From NCBI GenBank assembly GCA_050110875.1, contig CP188828.1, positions 744,001-808,000 of the forward strand: 64,000 bases of DNA. The letters are read 5' to 3'. The notes under the pieces were generated by a model, which did no database searches, had not been told where the DNA came from, and saw only the letters and a program-made list of their open reading frames with translations. This document shows, piece by piece, positions 19,008-26,263 of this stretch. The stretch is from Methyloligella sp050110875 (GTDB taxonomy: Bacteria > Pseudomonadota > Alphaproteobacteria > Rhizobiales > Methyloligellaceae). Both the position numbers and the translations under genes were made by a program. Position 1 is the first letter of the stretch. Each line of letters opens with the position of its first letter.

Positions 19008-19973
19008 ATGCGCAGCCTGATCTTAGGGATGCTTTTCTGCCTGCTGGCGCTCACGCCGGCCTGGGCTTTGTCCGGCGCGACGACCGATAACGGCGATCGC
19101 TTCCCCTTCGTTGTCGAAATCAAGCGCGACGGCAAGCTGATGTGCTCCGGCACGGTGCTGTATCCCCGCATCGTGGTGACGGCGGCCCATTGCGTGCAGA
19201 AGAAAGTCTATTGGCGCGGCGGCCTCGTCTATGTCGACGAATATGTCTCGGCCGAGGCGCTGACGGTCTCGGTGACCCACCATGGAGAAGCCCGCGAATA
19301 CGCCGTTTCGGATGTGGATGTCTCACCCGATTGGCAGCGCGTGATCCGGAACTCGAATGCCGGCGACCGGTTCATTCACGACGTGGCGGTGATCGTCACA
19401 GAGGAGCCCGTGGCCGTGGGTCTTCCGCCGGGGCTTTTCCAGCTGGCCCGTGAAGCGACGCTCGCTCAAAAACCACGCTATCATGCCGACGACCGGCCGC
19501 AGACGCCCGAGGCGGCGGATGTTTCCGCCGGCGACGGAGACCGCGCGCTGGGCCCCTTGGACGGCCGCGGCGTGATCGTCGCCTTCGGCGCCGACCATTG
19601 CGAGCCGATGCGGGGATGCGATAACGCCGGCATCCGGCGCTATCAGGCGGTGGCGATCATGCGGAGCACGGAGTGCTTCCGCAACCGCTACACGCGGCCT
19701 CAGCACCCGTCTTTGCTGCCGACGGCGGGAGCCGATTTCCCTCCTGCCGTCTGGTGCATGGAATCCCTGGTCTTTCCCGGCGATAGCGGTGGCGCGTTGT
19801 TCGTGGAGAAGCCGGACGGCACGCTCTATTTCATGGGCGTGATCTCGGCCCAACAAGGATTGCCTCCGGCGCTGGCCGCATTGCAGCGGCGTAAGCGGAG
19901 CGTGGCGAGCGCGCTCTATCCCAATCTCGGCTTCATCACGAAGACGGCGCGCAAACTCGGCTACGTGCCCTAA
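19008..19973 (+). CDS. Secreted trypsin-like (S1 family) serine protease
   Basis: A 321-residue product from ATG 19008, preceded by a strong AGGAGG ribosome-binding site. The signal peptide covers residues 1-20 (cleavage near AWA-LSG). The S1 triad is readable: H61 in VTAAHC, D125 in IHDVAVI and the serine near residue 260 in FPGDSGGALF. Several cysteines (46, 62 and later pairs) could form disulfides. An unusual Pro/Asp/Gly-rich insert (about residues 160-190) lies between the Asp and Ser parts. Bacterial S1 proteases are accessory rather than core; substrate and role are unknown. It stands alone between the helicase and a YegP gene. Confidence 0.88.
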   Translation: MRSLILGMLFCLLALTPAWALSGATTDNGDRFPFVVEIKRDGKLMCSGTVLYPRIVVTAAHCVQKKVYWRGGLVYVDEYVSAEALTVSVTHHGEAREYAVSDVDVSPDWQRVIRNSNAGDRFIHDVAVIVTEEPVAVGLPPGLFQLAREATLAQKPRYHADDRPQTPEAADVSAGDGDRALGPLDGRGVIVAFGADHCEPMRGCDNAGIRRYQAVAIMRSTECFRNRYTRPQHPSLLPTAGADFPPAVWCMESLVFPGDSGGALFVEKPDGTLYFMGVISAQQGLPPALAALQRRKRSVASALYPNLGFITKTARKLGYVP

Positions 19974-20105
19974 GCCACATCTTTTGCACTCGCCGAGTTG
20001 CGGCGGGTTTTCTCTCAGCTACACTCTGCCACGCGACGCGTCATATGCGGGTCGCGTTCATTCAATATCTTTCGCAAGTTTGATTGCCGCCACGGGGGTT
20101 TCAGC

Positions 20106-20285
20106 ATGGCTTACAAATTCGAAGTTTATACCGACAAGAAGGGCGAGACACGTTTCCGCTTCAAAGCGTCCAACGGCGAGGTGATGTTCGGCTCGGAAGG
20201 CTACAAGGCGAAGGCGTCCGCCATAAGCGCCATCGAGTCGATCAAGAAGAACGCCCCCGGCGCGGATGTCGACGACCAAACCTAA
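20106..20285 (+). CDS. YegP family (DUF1508) protein
   Basis: A 59-residue protein matching one DUF1508 unit: KFEVYTDKKGETRFRFKASNGEVMFGSEGYKAKASAISAIESIKKNA. The family folds as a small beta-beta-beta-alpha module, often duplicated in E. coli YegP; here there is a single copy. Function is unknown. The ATG at 20106 begins the domain exactly. The next gene (DUF3754) starts 20 bp before this one ends, in another frame, which implies coupled translation. Confidence 0.85.
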   Translation: MAYKFEVYTDKKGETRFRFKASNGEVMFGSEGYKAKASAISAIESIKKNAPGADVDDQT

Positions 20286-21636
20286 CGGCCGATCACCAGC
20301 GGCGGCGGAGGTCTCGCCTCCCGCCGTCGGCTCGCCCGGCACGTCCGAGCCGCCGGGCCATTTCATTCCGCTTACCCGAAAATATCTCCGCACCAGCCTG
20401 CTCGAACTGTTGAAGCACGACGGTGCGGATGTCGCGCGCTTCAGCCATGCGCTGCATTGCCTGGCCGCCTGGCGCCACAGCCAATACCGGGCGCGGCTGC
20501 TGCATCTTCTGGAAGACTACCTGCCCTTCCTGCCCGACGGCGACACGTCTTGCCAGACCGATGTGACGAAGACGGAGAAGGAGACCGCCCACCGGCAGTT
20601 CATCGACGGGGTGCAGGCGCTGCTCGAAAGCGCCAACTACCGCAGGCTGCGGGAATCGGATATCCAACAGCTGCTCGAGGCGAAGACTCCTTACGGGCTC
20701 CATCTCAATGTCGATCTTTCCGCCTTCGACGACATGCTGCTCTATTATCGCGGCAAGATCGAACGGGTGCGGGAAGCGCGCAATCCCTGGCTGCTTTATC
20801 TGCGCAAGGAACGCTTCGACGAGCCGCTGTTTCAGCGGCTCTTTCTGTTGCTCAAGCTGAAGCCGACGGAGCGGCGCATCGAAGAGGTGATGAAGCAGGA
20901 CGGCATCGACCGTACGCGGGCGGCGAAGAAGGTCCGCAAGCTGCGCAGCAAGCTTCCGGTCGGCGTCACTAGCGACCACATCTATTTGAAGCTTTTCAAA
21001 CGCATCCCACAGACCGATGTGGAGATGCTGTTCCCCAACACAAAGATCGCTTTTCGCCCCTTCGACAAGATGAAGCTCTTGGTGACGGCAGGGGGCGGGA
21101 CGGTGGCGGGCATCGCCGGCTCCGCCAGCAAGCTCCTGGTCGCCACCAACCCGATCACCCTGGCGGTGGCCCTCGCCGGGCTTTCGGGCGTGATCTTTCG
21201 TCAGGTGATGGGGTTTTTCAACACGCGCAACCGCTACATGATGGTGCTGGCCCAGAATCTCTATTTCTGCACCCTGGCGAATAATCGCGGGGCGCTGACC
21301 CTGATCGCCGATCGGGCGGAAGAGGAAGACACCAAGGAAGACATGCTGCTCTACGTGTTCCTGGCCCGGCGACAGCGCGTCTCGCGCGGCGATCTGAAGG
21401 AGATCGGGGAAGAGATCCAGCACTTCCTGCGCGAGATCTGCAGGACCTCCGTGACCTTCGACATGGCAGATGCGCTGAGGCGCCTGAAGGCGGATGGCAT
21501 CGTTTCGGAAACGCCGGACGGCGATCTTACCGTGATGGCGCCGGAGAGCGCCCGTGCCCATCTCGACATTCTTTGGGATGGGTTGATGGATCCGGCCTGC
21601 ATGGAGCGGCCGAAGCCCGCTTTCGATGCGCTTTAG
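20266..21636 (+). CDS. DUF3754 / TMEM143-like membrane-associated protein
   Basis: A 456-residue protein. The N-terminal 260 residues are helical and charged (HFIPLTRKYLRTSLLELL; ERFDEPLFQRLFLLL; DVEMLFPNTKIAFRPFDKMKLL). Two hydrophobic segments follow (about 265-320, starting near VTAGGGTVAGIAGSA). The C-terminal region has a winged-helix-like appearance (RRLKADGIVSETPDGDLTVM). This layout and the MLFPNTKI-FRPFDK region fit DUF3754, related to the eukaryotic mitochondrial TMEM143. No function is established. It overlaps the YegP gene by 20 bp and converges with the permease gene. Confidence 0.78.
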   Translation: MSTTKPNGRSPAAAEVSPPAVGSPGTSEPPGHFIPLTRKYLRTSLLELLKHDGADVARFSHALHCLAAWRHSQYRARLLHLLEDYLPFLPDGDTSCQTDVTKTEKETAHRQFIDGVQALLESANYRRLRESDIQQLLEAKTPYGLHLNVDLSAFDDMLLYYRGKIERVREARNPWLLYLRKERFDEPLFQRLFLLLKLKPTERRIEEVMKQDGIDRTRAAKKVRKLRSKLPVGVTSDHIYLKLFKRIPQTDVEMLFPNTKIAFRPFDKMKLLVTAGGGTVAGIAGSASKLLVATNPITLAVALAGLSGVIFRQVMGFFNTRNRYMMVLAQNLYFCTLANNRGALTLIADRAEEEDTKEDMLLYVFLARRQRVSRGDLKEIGEEIQHFLREICRTSVTFDMADALRRLKADGIVSETPDGDLTVMAPESARAHLDILWDGLMDPACMERPKPAFDAL

Positions 21637-21650
21637 AGCGCCGGCCCCGA

Positions 21651-23021
21651 TCAACCGTCGGGCGGCAAGGGCATTTCCGCCTTCGGCACCCCCTTGGGGC
21701 GCAGCACCGCATAGATCACCACGATGCCCGCCAATAGAACGCCGGCCACGAGAGGCGCGGTGAGATCGCCGGTCGTCACCCGCACCGACAGAAGCGTGAG
21801 GCAGGTCAGCGCGCCGAGCGCCGGCACGACGATCGGAATCTCGAACTGGCCCTTGGGCTCGTCCTTCCGGTTCTTCAGCACGAGCAGGGCGGCATTCACC
21901 ACGGTGAAGACGGTGAGCAGGAGCAGCACCGTCGCCGCGGCGAGATCGGAGATGGTGCCGGCAAGGGCGAGCGGCGCCACGATGGCGAACAGCACGAGGA
22001 TGGCTATGTGGGGCGTGCGCCGCGTGGGATGGATCTTGCCGAGCGCTTTCGGCAGCAGCCCTTCGCGGGCCATGCCGTAGACCAGGCGCGAGGCGGTGAC
22101 GAAATTGACCAGCGCGGTATTGGCCACGGCGAAGATGGTGATGGCGGTGAAGACGATGGGCGGAATGACCGGCGCGGCTCGGGCCACCACCTCGGTGATG
22201 GGACCCGGCGCCTCGGCGAGCTCGTCCCACGGCACCACGGAGACCGCGGTGATCGCGATCGCCACATAGAGCAACGCCGCACCGGACATGGCGAGCACGA
22301 TGCCGAGGGGCACGTTGCGTCCCGGATTCTTCACCTCCTCGGCGACGTTGATGGTGTCCTCGTAGCCGATGAAGGCGAAGAAGGTGAGCACCGCACCCTG
22401 CAGGACCAGCAGCCACTGGGTGTCCTGGCCGGGGATTCTCGGCATCTCCAAATAATCGACCGTGCCCCAATAGGAGATGCCGACGGCGATGACGAGAAGC
22501 AGACCGGTCGCCTCGACCAGGGTGCAGATCACGTTGACCCACATGGATTCCCGGATACCTCGGAAGACGATGCCGGCGAGCAGCAGCAGGAAGCCGATGG
22601 CGAGCGCGCTCAACGGCAGGGACTCGATCCCCATCAGATCGGCGAGATTGGCGGCGAAGACCCGGGACTGGGTGGCGACCGAGGTCAGGCCCGAGCAGAC
22701 GAGCGCCAGCCCGACGGTGAAGCTCAGCAGCGGCCAGGCGAAGGCGCGGTGGGAGATATAGGCCGCGCCGCCGGCCTTGGGATAGCGCGAGCCGAGAGAA
22801 GCATAGGAAAGCCCCGTCAGCATGGCGGCGACGAAGGCCACCAGGAAGGCGAGCCAGACGGCATTGCCCACCTGCCCTGCCGCCTTGCCGATCAGGCCGT
22901 AGATACCGGCGCCCAGCATGCTGCCGAGGCCATAGAGCGCCATCTGCCACAGGCCGATCGACCGGCGAAGCTGCGGTCCGTCGCCCGACACCGGAGAATC
23001 GTCGCTCGTCGATACAGTCAT
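21651..23021 (-). CDS. APC-superfamily amino-acid permease
   Basis: A 456-residue inner-membrane protein with about 12 transmembrane segments. The first contains MALYGLGSMLGAGIYGLIG, the unwound substrate-binding helix typical of APC transporters (GxGxGIF-like). Also visible are the FFAFIGYEDTINVAEEVKNPGRNVPLGI stretch, corresponding to the conserved helix 6-loop region, and KALGKIHPTRRTPHIAILV in the loop before helix 9. Probable amino-acid or polyamine uptake; the substrate cannot be read from sequence. It is divergent from prmA with 77 bp between the starts. Confidence 0.9.
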   Translation of the reverse strand: MTVSTSDDSPVSGDGPQLRRSIGLWQMALYGLGSMLGAGIYGLIGKAAGQVGNAVWLAFLVAFVAAMLTGLSYASLGSRYPKAGGAAYISHRAFAWPLLSFTVGLALVCSGLTSVATQSRVFAANLADLMGIESLPLSALAIGFLLLLAGIVFRGIRESMWVNVICTLVEATGLLLVIAVGISYWGTVDYLEMPRIPGQDTQWLLVLQGAVLTFFAFIGYEDTINVAEEVKNPGRNVPLGIVLAMSGAALLYVAIAITAVSVVPWDELAEAPGPITEVVARAAPVIPPIVFTAITIFAVANTALVNFVTASRLVYGMAREGLLPKALGKIHPTRRTPHIAILVLFAIVAPLALAGTISDLAAATVLLLLTVFTVVNAALLVLKNRKDEPKGQFEIPIVVPALGALTCLTLLSVRVTTGDLTAPLVAGVLLAGIVVIYAVLRPKGVPKAEMPLPPDG

Positions 23022-23098
23022 TGCGCCAGCCGTCCCCTTGGGCTAACCGCGAGAGGCTGGATCTGGCCCCCGCCAGTCCCCCCGCGAAATTAGGTGAG

Positions 23099-24001
23099 AT
23101 GACCCACGCTACCCCGTCAGCCCCCGCCCGTCGATCCGTCAGCTTGGAGACGCCTCTCTCGGCGGCGGCCCGTATCGCCGCAGCCTTGGAGGAGACCTGG
23201 CCCGCCCCGGACGCGGTCGGGCATTTCGAGATCGCGCCCGACCGGGCGGAGGTCTTCGCCCATTTCACGGAAGAGCCGGATCTGGCCGCGCTCCAAGCCA
23301 TGGTGGATATCGCGGCCGACGGTGCTGCGGTGGGGCCGCTGCGAGTAGAGATCATCGCCGACGAGGATTGGATCACCCTCTCCCAGGGTCAGCGCGGCAA
23401 GGTCGAAGCGGGCCGCTTCATCGTGCATGGCAGCCACGAGACGGTGGCGCATTCGCGTGGGGCGATCGAGATCGACGCGTCCCTCGCCTTCGGCACGGCC
23501 CATCACGCCAGCACGAGAGGATGCCTTCTGGCGCTGGACGCGATCCTGAAATCCCATCGGCCCGAGCGGGTGCTGGATATCGGCACGGGAAGCGGGGTGC
23601 TGGCCATTGCGGCCGCCAAATTCTCGCAAGCGGACATCATCGCGACGGACAACGACGCGGCGGCCGTCAGGATTGCCAAGGAGAACGCCACGCTCAACGG
23701 AACGCCGCAAATCCGCTTCTTCGCCTGCCATGGATTCGAGCATCCTGCGCTTGTGGGCGTGAAAGCCGATCTCGTGTTCGGCAACCTGCTGAAATCGATC
23801 CTGATCGATCTGGTCGCCGGCTTCGCCAACCACACCGCACCGGGCGGTCTGGCCGTGCTCTCCGGCATCACGGCGGATCAGGCGGCGAGCATCACCGCCT
23901 ATTACCGGGCCTTCGGATTCGTCGTGAAGGCGCGAATCCTGCTCGACGGTTGGGCCACGCTGGTGTTGCAGCGGCGTTCGGCCATGCGGGTCTTCGATTG
24001 A
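23099..24001 (+). CDS. prmA: Ribosomal protein L11 methyltransferase
   Basis: Trimethylates ribosomal protein L11 using S-adenosylmethionine. The 300-residue product has an N-terminal substrate-recognition domain (about 1-115). The family-specific stretch DASLAFGTAHHASTRGCLLALD follows, then SAM motif I LDIGTGSGVLAIAAAK (about 158-173), the acidic post-I strand IIATDNDAAAV and the catalytic NLLKSILIDL segment, which replaces the usual NILA. The start at 23099 has AGGTGAG immediately upstream. An aminopeptidase P gene follows 31 bp later, in what looks like a short operon that ends with SemiSWEET. Confidence 0.92.
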   Translation: MTHATPSAPARRSVSLETPLSAAARIAAALEETWPAPDAVGHFEIAPDRAEVFAHFTEEPDLAALQAMVDIAADGAAVGPLRVEIIADEDWITLSQGQRGKVEAGRFIVHGSHETVAHSRGAIEIDASLAFGTAHHASTRGCLLALDAILKSHRPERVLDIGTGSGVLAIAAAKFSQADIIATDNDAAAVRIAKENATLNGTPQIRFFACHGFEHPALVGVKADLVFGNLLKSILIDLVAGFANHTAPGGLAVLSGITADQAASITAYYRAFGFVVKARILLDGWATLVLQRRSAMRVFD

Positions 24002-24032
24002 TCGCCCGCTCCTCCCGGCTTACATAGCCGCC

Positions 24033-25850
24033 ATGTTTCAAGACTTCGAAGAGACGGCGCCCAAGGGCGATACCGCCGGCAGGCTGAAAGATTTGCGGGC
24101 CGCGATGGCCGAGGAAGGCGTGCAGGCCTTCCTCGTGCCCCATAGCGACGAGCATCAGAACGAGTTCCTGCCGCCCCATGCGGAGCGGCTGCACTGGCTG
24201 ACCGGATTCTCCGGCTCCGCCGGCACGGCCATCGTGGCCGAGACGGAGGCGGTGCTGTTCGTCGATGGGCGCTATACCCTGCAGGCGAAGGCACAGGTCG
24301 ATACCGGCCTCTTCGAGATCTTGCAGGTGCCCGGCCACCGCCCCTCCCACTGGATCGCGGAAACGCTGCAAAGGGGCGACGCGGTCGGCTACGACGTCAA
24401 TCTGCATACGGTCGGTGAAATCGCGCGGCTGAAGCAGCGATTGGATGAGGCGGGCATCGCGCTTCTGCCTTTGCGCGCCAATCCGATCGATACGCTGTGG
24501 ACCGACCGCCCCGCCCCGCCGGACGGGCCGGCCTATCCTCATGGCCTCGCCTTCTCCGGAAAAGGCACGGCCGAGAAGATCGCGGACATTCAGGAAAGCC
24601 TGAGACATGCCAAGGCTGACGCGCTGCTCGTCACCATGCTCGATTCCGTCGCCTGGCTGTTCAATATCCGCGGTTCGGACATCAAGCATCTGCCGGTGGT
24701 GATCGCCACCGCCGTGGTGCCGGCGGAAGGGCGGCCGACGCTCTTCATCGATCCCAAGAAGCTCGGCGACAATGTCCGCGGGGCGCTTGCCGGCACGGTC
24801 GAATTCCTGCCGCCCGCGGAGCTCGACGAAAGGCTTCAGGTGCTCGGCGCGACGAAGGCCAAGGTCAAGCTCGATCCTTCCACCACGCCGGCTCGCTACG
24901 AGAATACGCTGAAGGCGGCGGGGGCGGAGATCCTGCACCGGACCGATCCCTGCATCGCCGCCAAGGCGGTGAAGACGGAGGCCGAGATCGCCGGCGCGCG
25001 GGCGGCGCATTTGCGCGACGGGGCAGCCATGGTTCGCTTCCTCGCCTGGCTCGACGCGGCCGCGGCCAGCGGCACGCTCGACGAGGTCCAGGCGGCGGAA
25101 AAACTCGAATCGTTCCGGGCGGATACGGGCGAGTTGAAAGAGATCAGTTTCGACAGCATCTCGGCCGCCGGGCCGAACGGCGCGGTGGTGCATTACCGGC
25201 CCATGGCGGCGACGGCGCAAAAGCTAATGCCGAACAGCCTCTATCTGATCGATTCCGGCGCGCAATACGAAGACGGCACGACGGATATCACGCGCACCGT
25301 CGCCATCGGCCAGCCCAGCCCTCAGATGCGCCGGCACTACACGCTGGTGCTGAAAGGCCATATCGCGGTCTCGAAGGCACGTTTTCCGGAGAAGACCCGC
25401 GGGCAAGACCTCGACCCGCTGGCGCGCGTTCCTCTCTGGCTGGCGGGGCTCGACTACGATCACGGCACGGGGCACGGAGTCGGCAGCTTCCTCTCGGTGC
25501 ATGAGGGACCGCAGCGGCTCTCCCGCACCGGCACGGTGGAGTTGAAGCCGGGCATGATCCTCTCCAACGAGCCGGGCTATTACCGGGAGGGGGAATACGG
25601 CATTCGCATCGAGAATCTGGTGCTGGTGACGCCCCCTGCCCCGATAGAGGGCGGCGAACGGGAGATGATGGGGTTCGAGACCCTGACGCTCGCCCCTTAC
25701 GACCCGCGGCTGATCGAGCCGATCCTGCTGACCTCCGAGGAGCTTTCCTGGCTCAACGCCTATCACGGGCGGGTGCGGGAGGCGCTGGAGCCGCTGGTCG
25801 ACGCGGAGACGCGCGATTGGCTGGCGAAGGCCACGGCGGCGCTGCAATAG
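24033..25850 (+). CDS. pepP: Xaa-Pro aminopeptidase (aminopeptidase P, M24B family)
   Basis: Releases N-terminal residues preceding proline. The 605-residue product matches the long, three-domain form of aminopeptidase P (two creatinase-like N-terminal domains, about 1-310, then the pita-bread catalytic domain). Metal ligands are visible in order: Asp of IDSGAQYEDGT, Asp of TDITRT, His of GTGHGVGSFLSVHEGP, Glu of LSNEPGYY and Glu of GIRIENLV. Cytoplasmic, with no signal peptide. The stop codon overlaps the GTG start of the next gene (TAGTG). Confidence 0.94.
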   Translation: MFQDFEETAPKGDTAGRLKDLRAAMAEEGVQAFLVPHSDEHQNEFLPPHAERLHWLTGFSGSAGTAIVAETEAVLFVDGRYTLQAKAQVDTGLFEILQVPGHRPSHWIAETLQRGDAVGYDVNLHTVGEIARLKQRLDEAGIALLPLRANPIDTLWTDRPAPPDGPAYPHGLAFSGKGTAEKIADIQESLRHAKADALLVTMLDSVAWLFNIRGSDIKHLPVVIATAVVPAEGRPTLFIDPKKLGDNVRGALAGTVEFLPPAELDERLQVLGATKAKVKLDPSTTPARYENTLKAAGAEILHRTDPCIAAKAVKTEAEIAGARAAHLRDGAAMVRFLAWLDAAAASGTLDEVQAAEKLESFRADTGELKEISFDSISAAGPNGAVVHYRPMAATAQKLMPNSLYLIDSGAQYEDGTTDITRTVAIGQPSPQMRRHYTLVLKGHIAVSKARFPEKTRGQDLDPLARVPLWLAGLDYDHGTGHGVGSFLSVHEGPQRLSRTGTVELKPGMILSNEPGYYREGEYGIRIENLVLVTPPAPIEGGEREMMGFETLTLAPYDPRLIEPILLTSEELSWLNAYHGRVREALEPLVDAETRDWLAKATAALQ

Positions 25851-26110
25851 TGTTCGACTTCTGGGCCAATCTGGTGTCGGCGATCGCGGCGACCCTGACC
25901 ACCATCGCCTTCGTGCCTCAGGCGCTGCACATCATCCGCCACAAGGAGACACGGGCGATCTCCCTGTGGATGTACGTCACCTTCGCCTCGGGCGTCGCCG
26001 CCTGGCTCACCTTCGGGGTGATGATCTGGAACTGGCCGATGATGATCGCCAACACGATCACGCTCTCGCTGGCGCTGGCGATCCTGGCGATGAAGATCCG
26101 GTACGGCTAG
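25850..26110 (+). CDS. SemiSWEET-type (PQ-loop) small sugar transporter
   Basis: An 86-residue protein with three transmembrane helices, the size and topology of a SemiSWEET monomer that works as a dimer. The PQ motif is P23-Q24 in FVPQALHIIRHKET, and a conserved SLWMYVTFASG helix follows. The GTG start at 25850 shares a base with the pepP stop (TAGTG), so translation is coupled; the frame upstream belongs to the pepP shadow. Sugar transport is assigned from the family only. Confidence 0.87.
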   Translation: MFDFWANLVSAIAATLTTIAFVPQALHIIRHKETRAISLWMYVTFASGVAAWLTFGVMIWNWPMMIANTITLSLALAILAMKIRYG

Positions 26111-26123
26111 GCGCAACAATTGT

Positions 26124-26249
26124 CGTCACGCCGGGCTCGACCCGGCGATCCATGCCGTTACCTCGCCGCTTGCTCCCAGCGCTTGTTGGAACCGCGGTGT
26201 CGGCTGAGAGGAAACGACGTGGATGCCCGGATAAAGTCCGGGCATGACG
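26124..26249. repeat. Pair of REP-like palindromic repeats in inverted orientation
   Basis: Left copy at about 26124-26156 (CGTCACGCCGGGCTCGACCC...) and right copy at about 26218-26249, whose reverse complement reads CGTCATGCCCGGACTTTATC.... Each contains its own hairpin (CCGGG-CCCGG type), and the two face each other across about 60 bp. This matches the CGTCATGCCCGG...CCGGGCATCC class of intergenic repeats seen in many alphaproteobacteria. It fills the space between SemiSWEET and ligA, where both transcripts converge, and may act as a bidirectional end signal. Confidence 0.75.
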
Positions 26250-26263
26250 AAGGGAAGGCCTGG

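Noticed and set aside
20293..23376. 1027-codon open frame on the minus strand
   Set aside because: Runs antisense to the DUF3754 gene and in another frame through the permease gene; Arg/His/Gly-rich composition marks a shadow frame.
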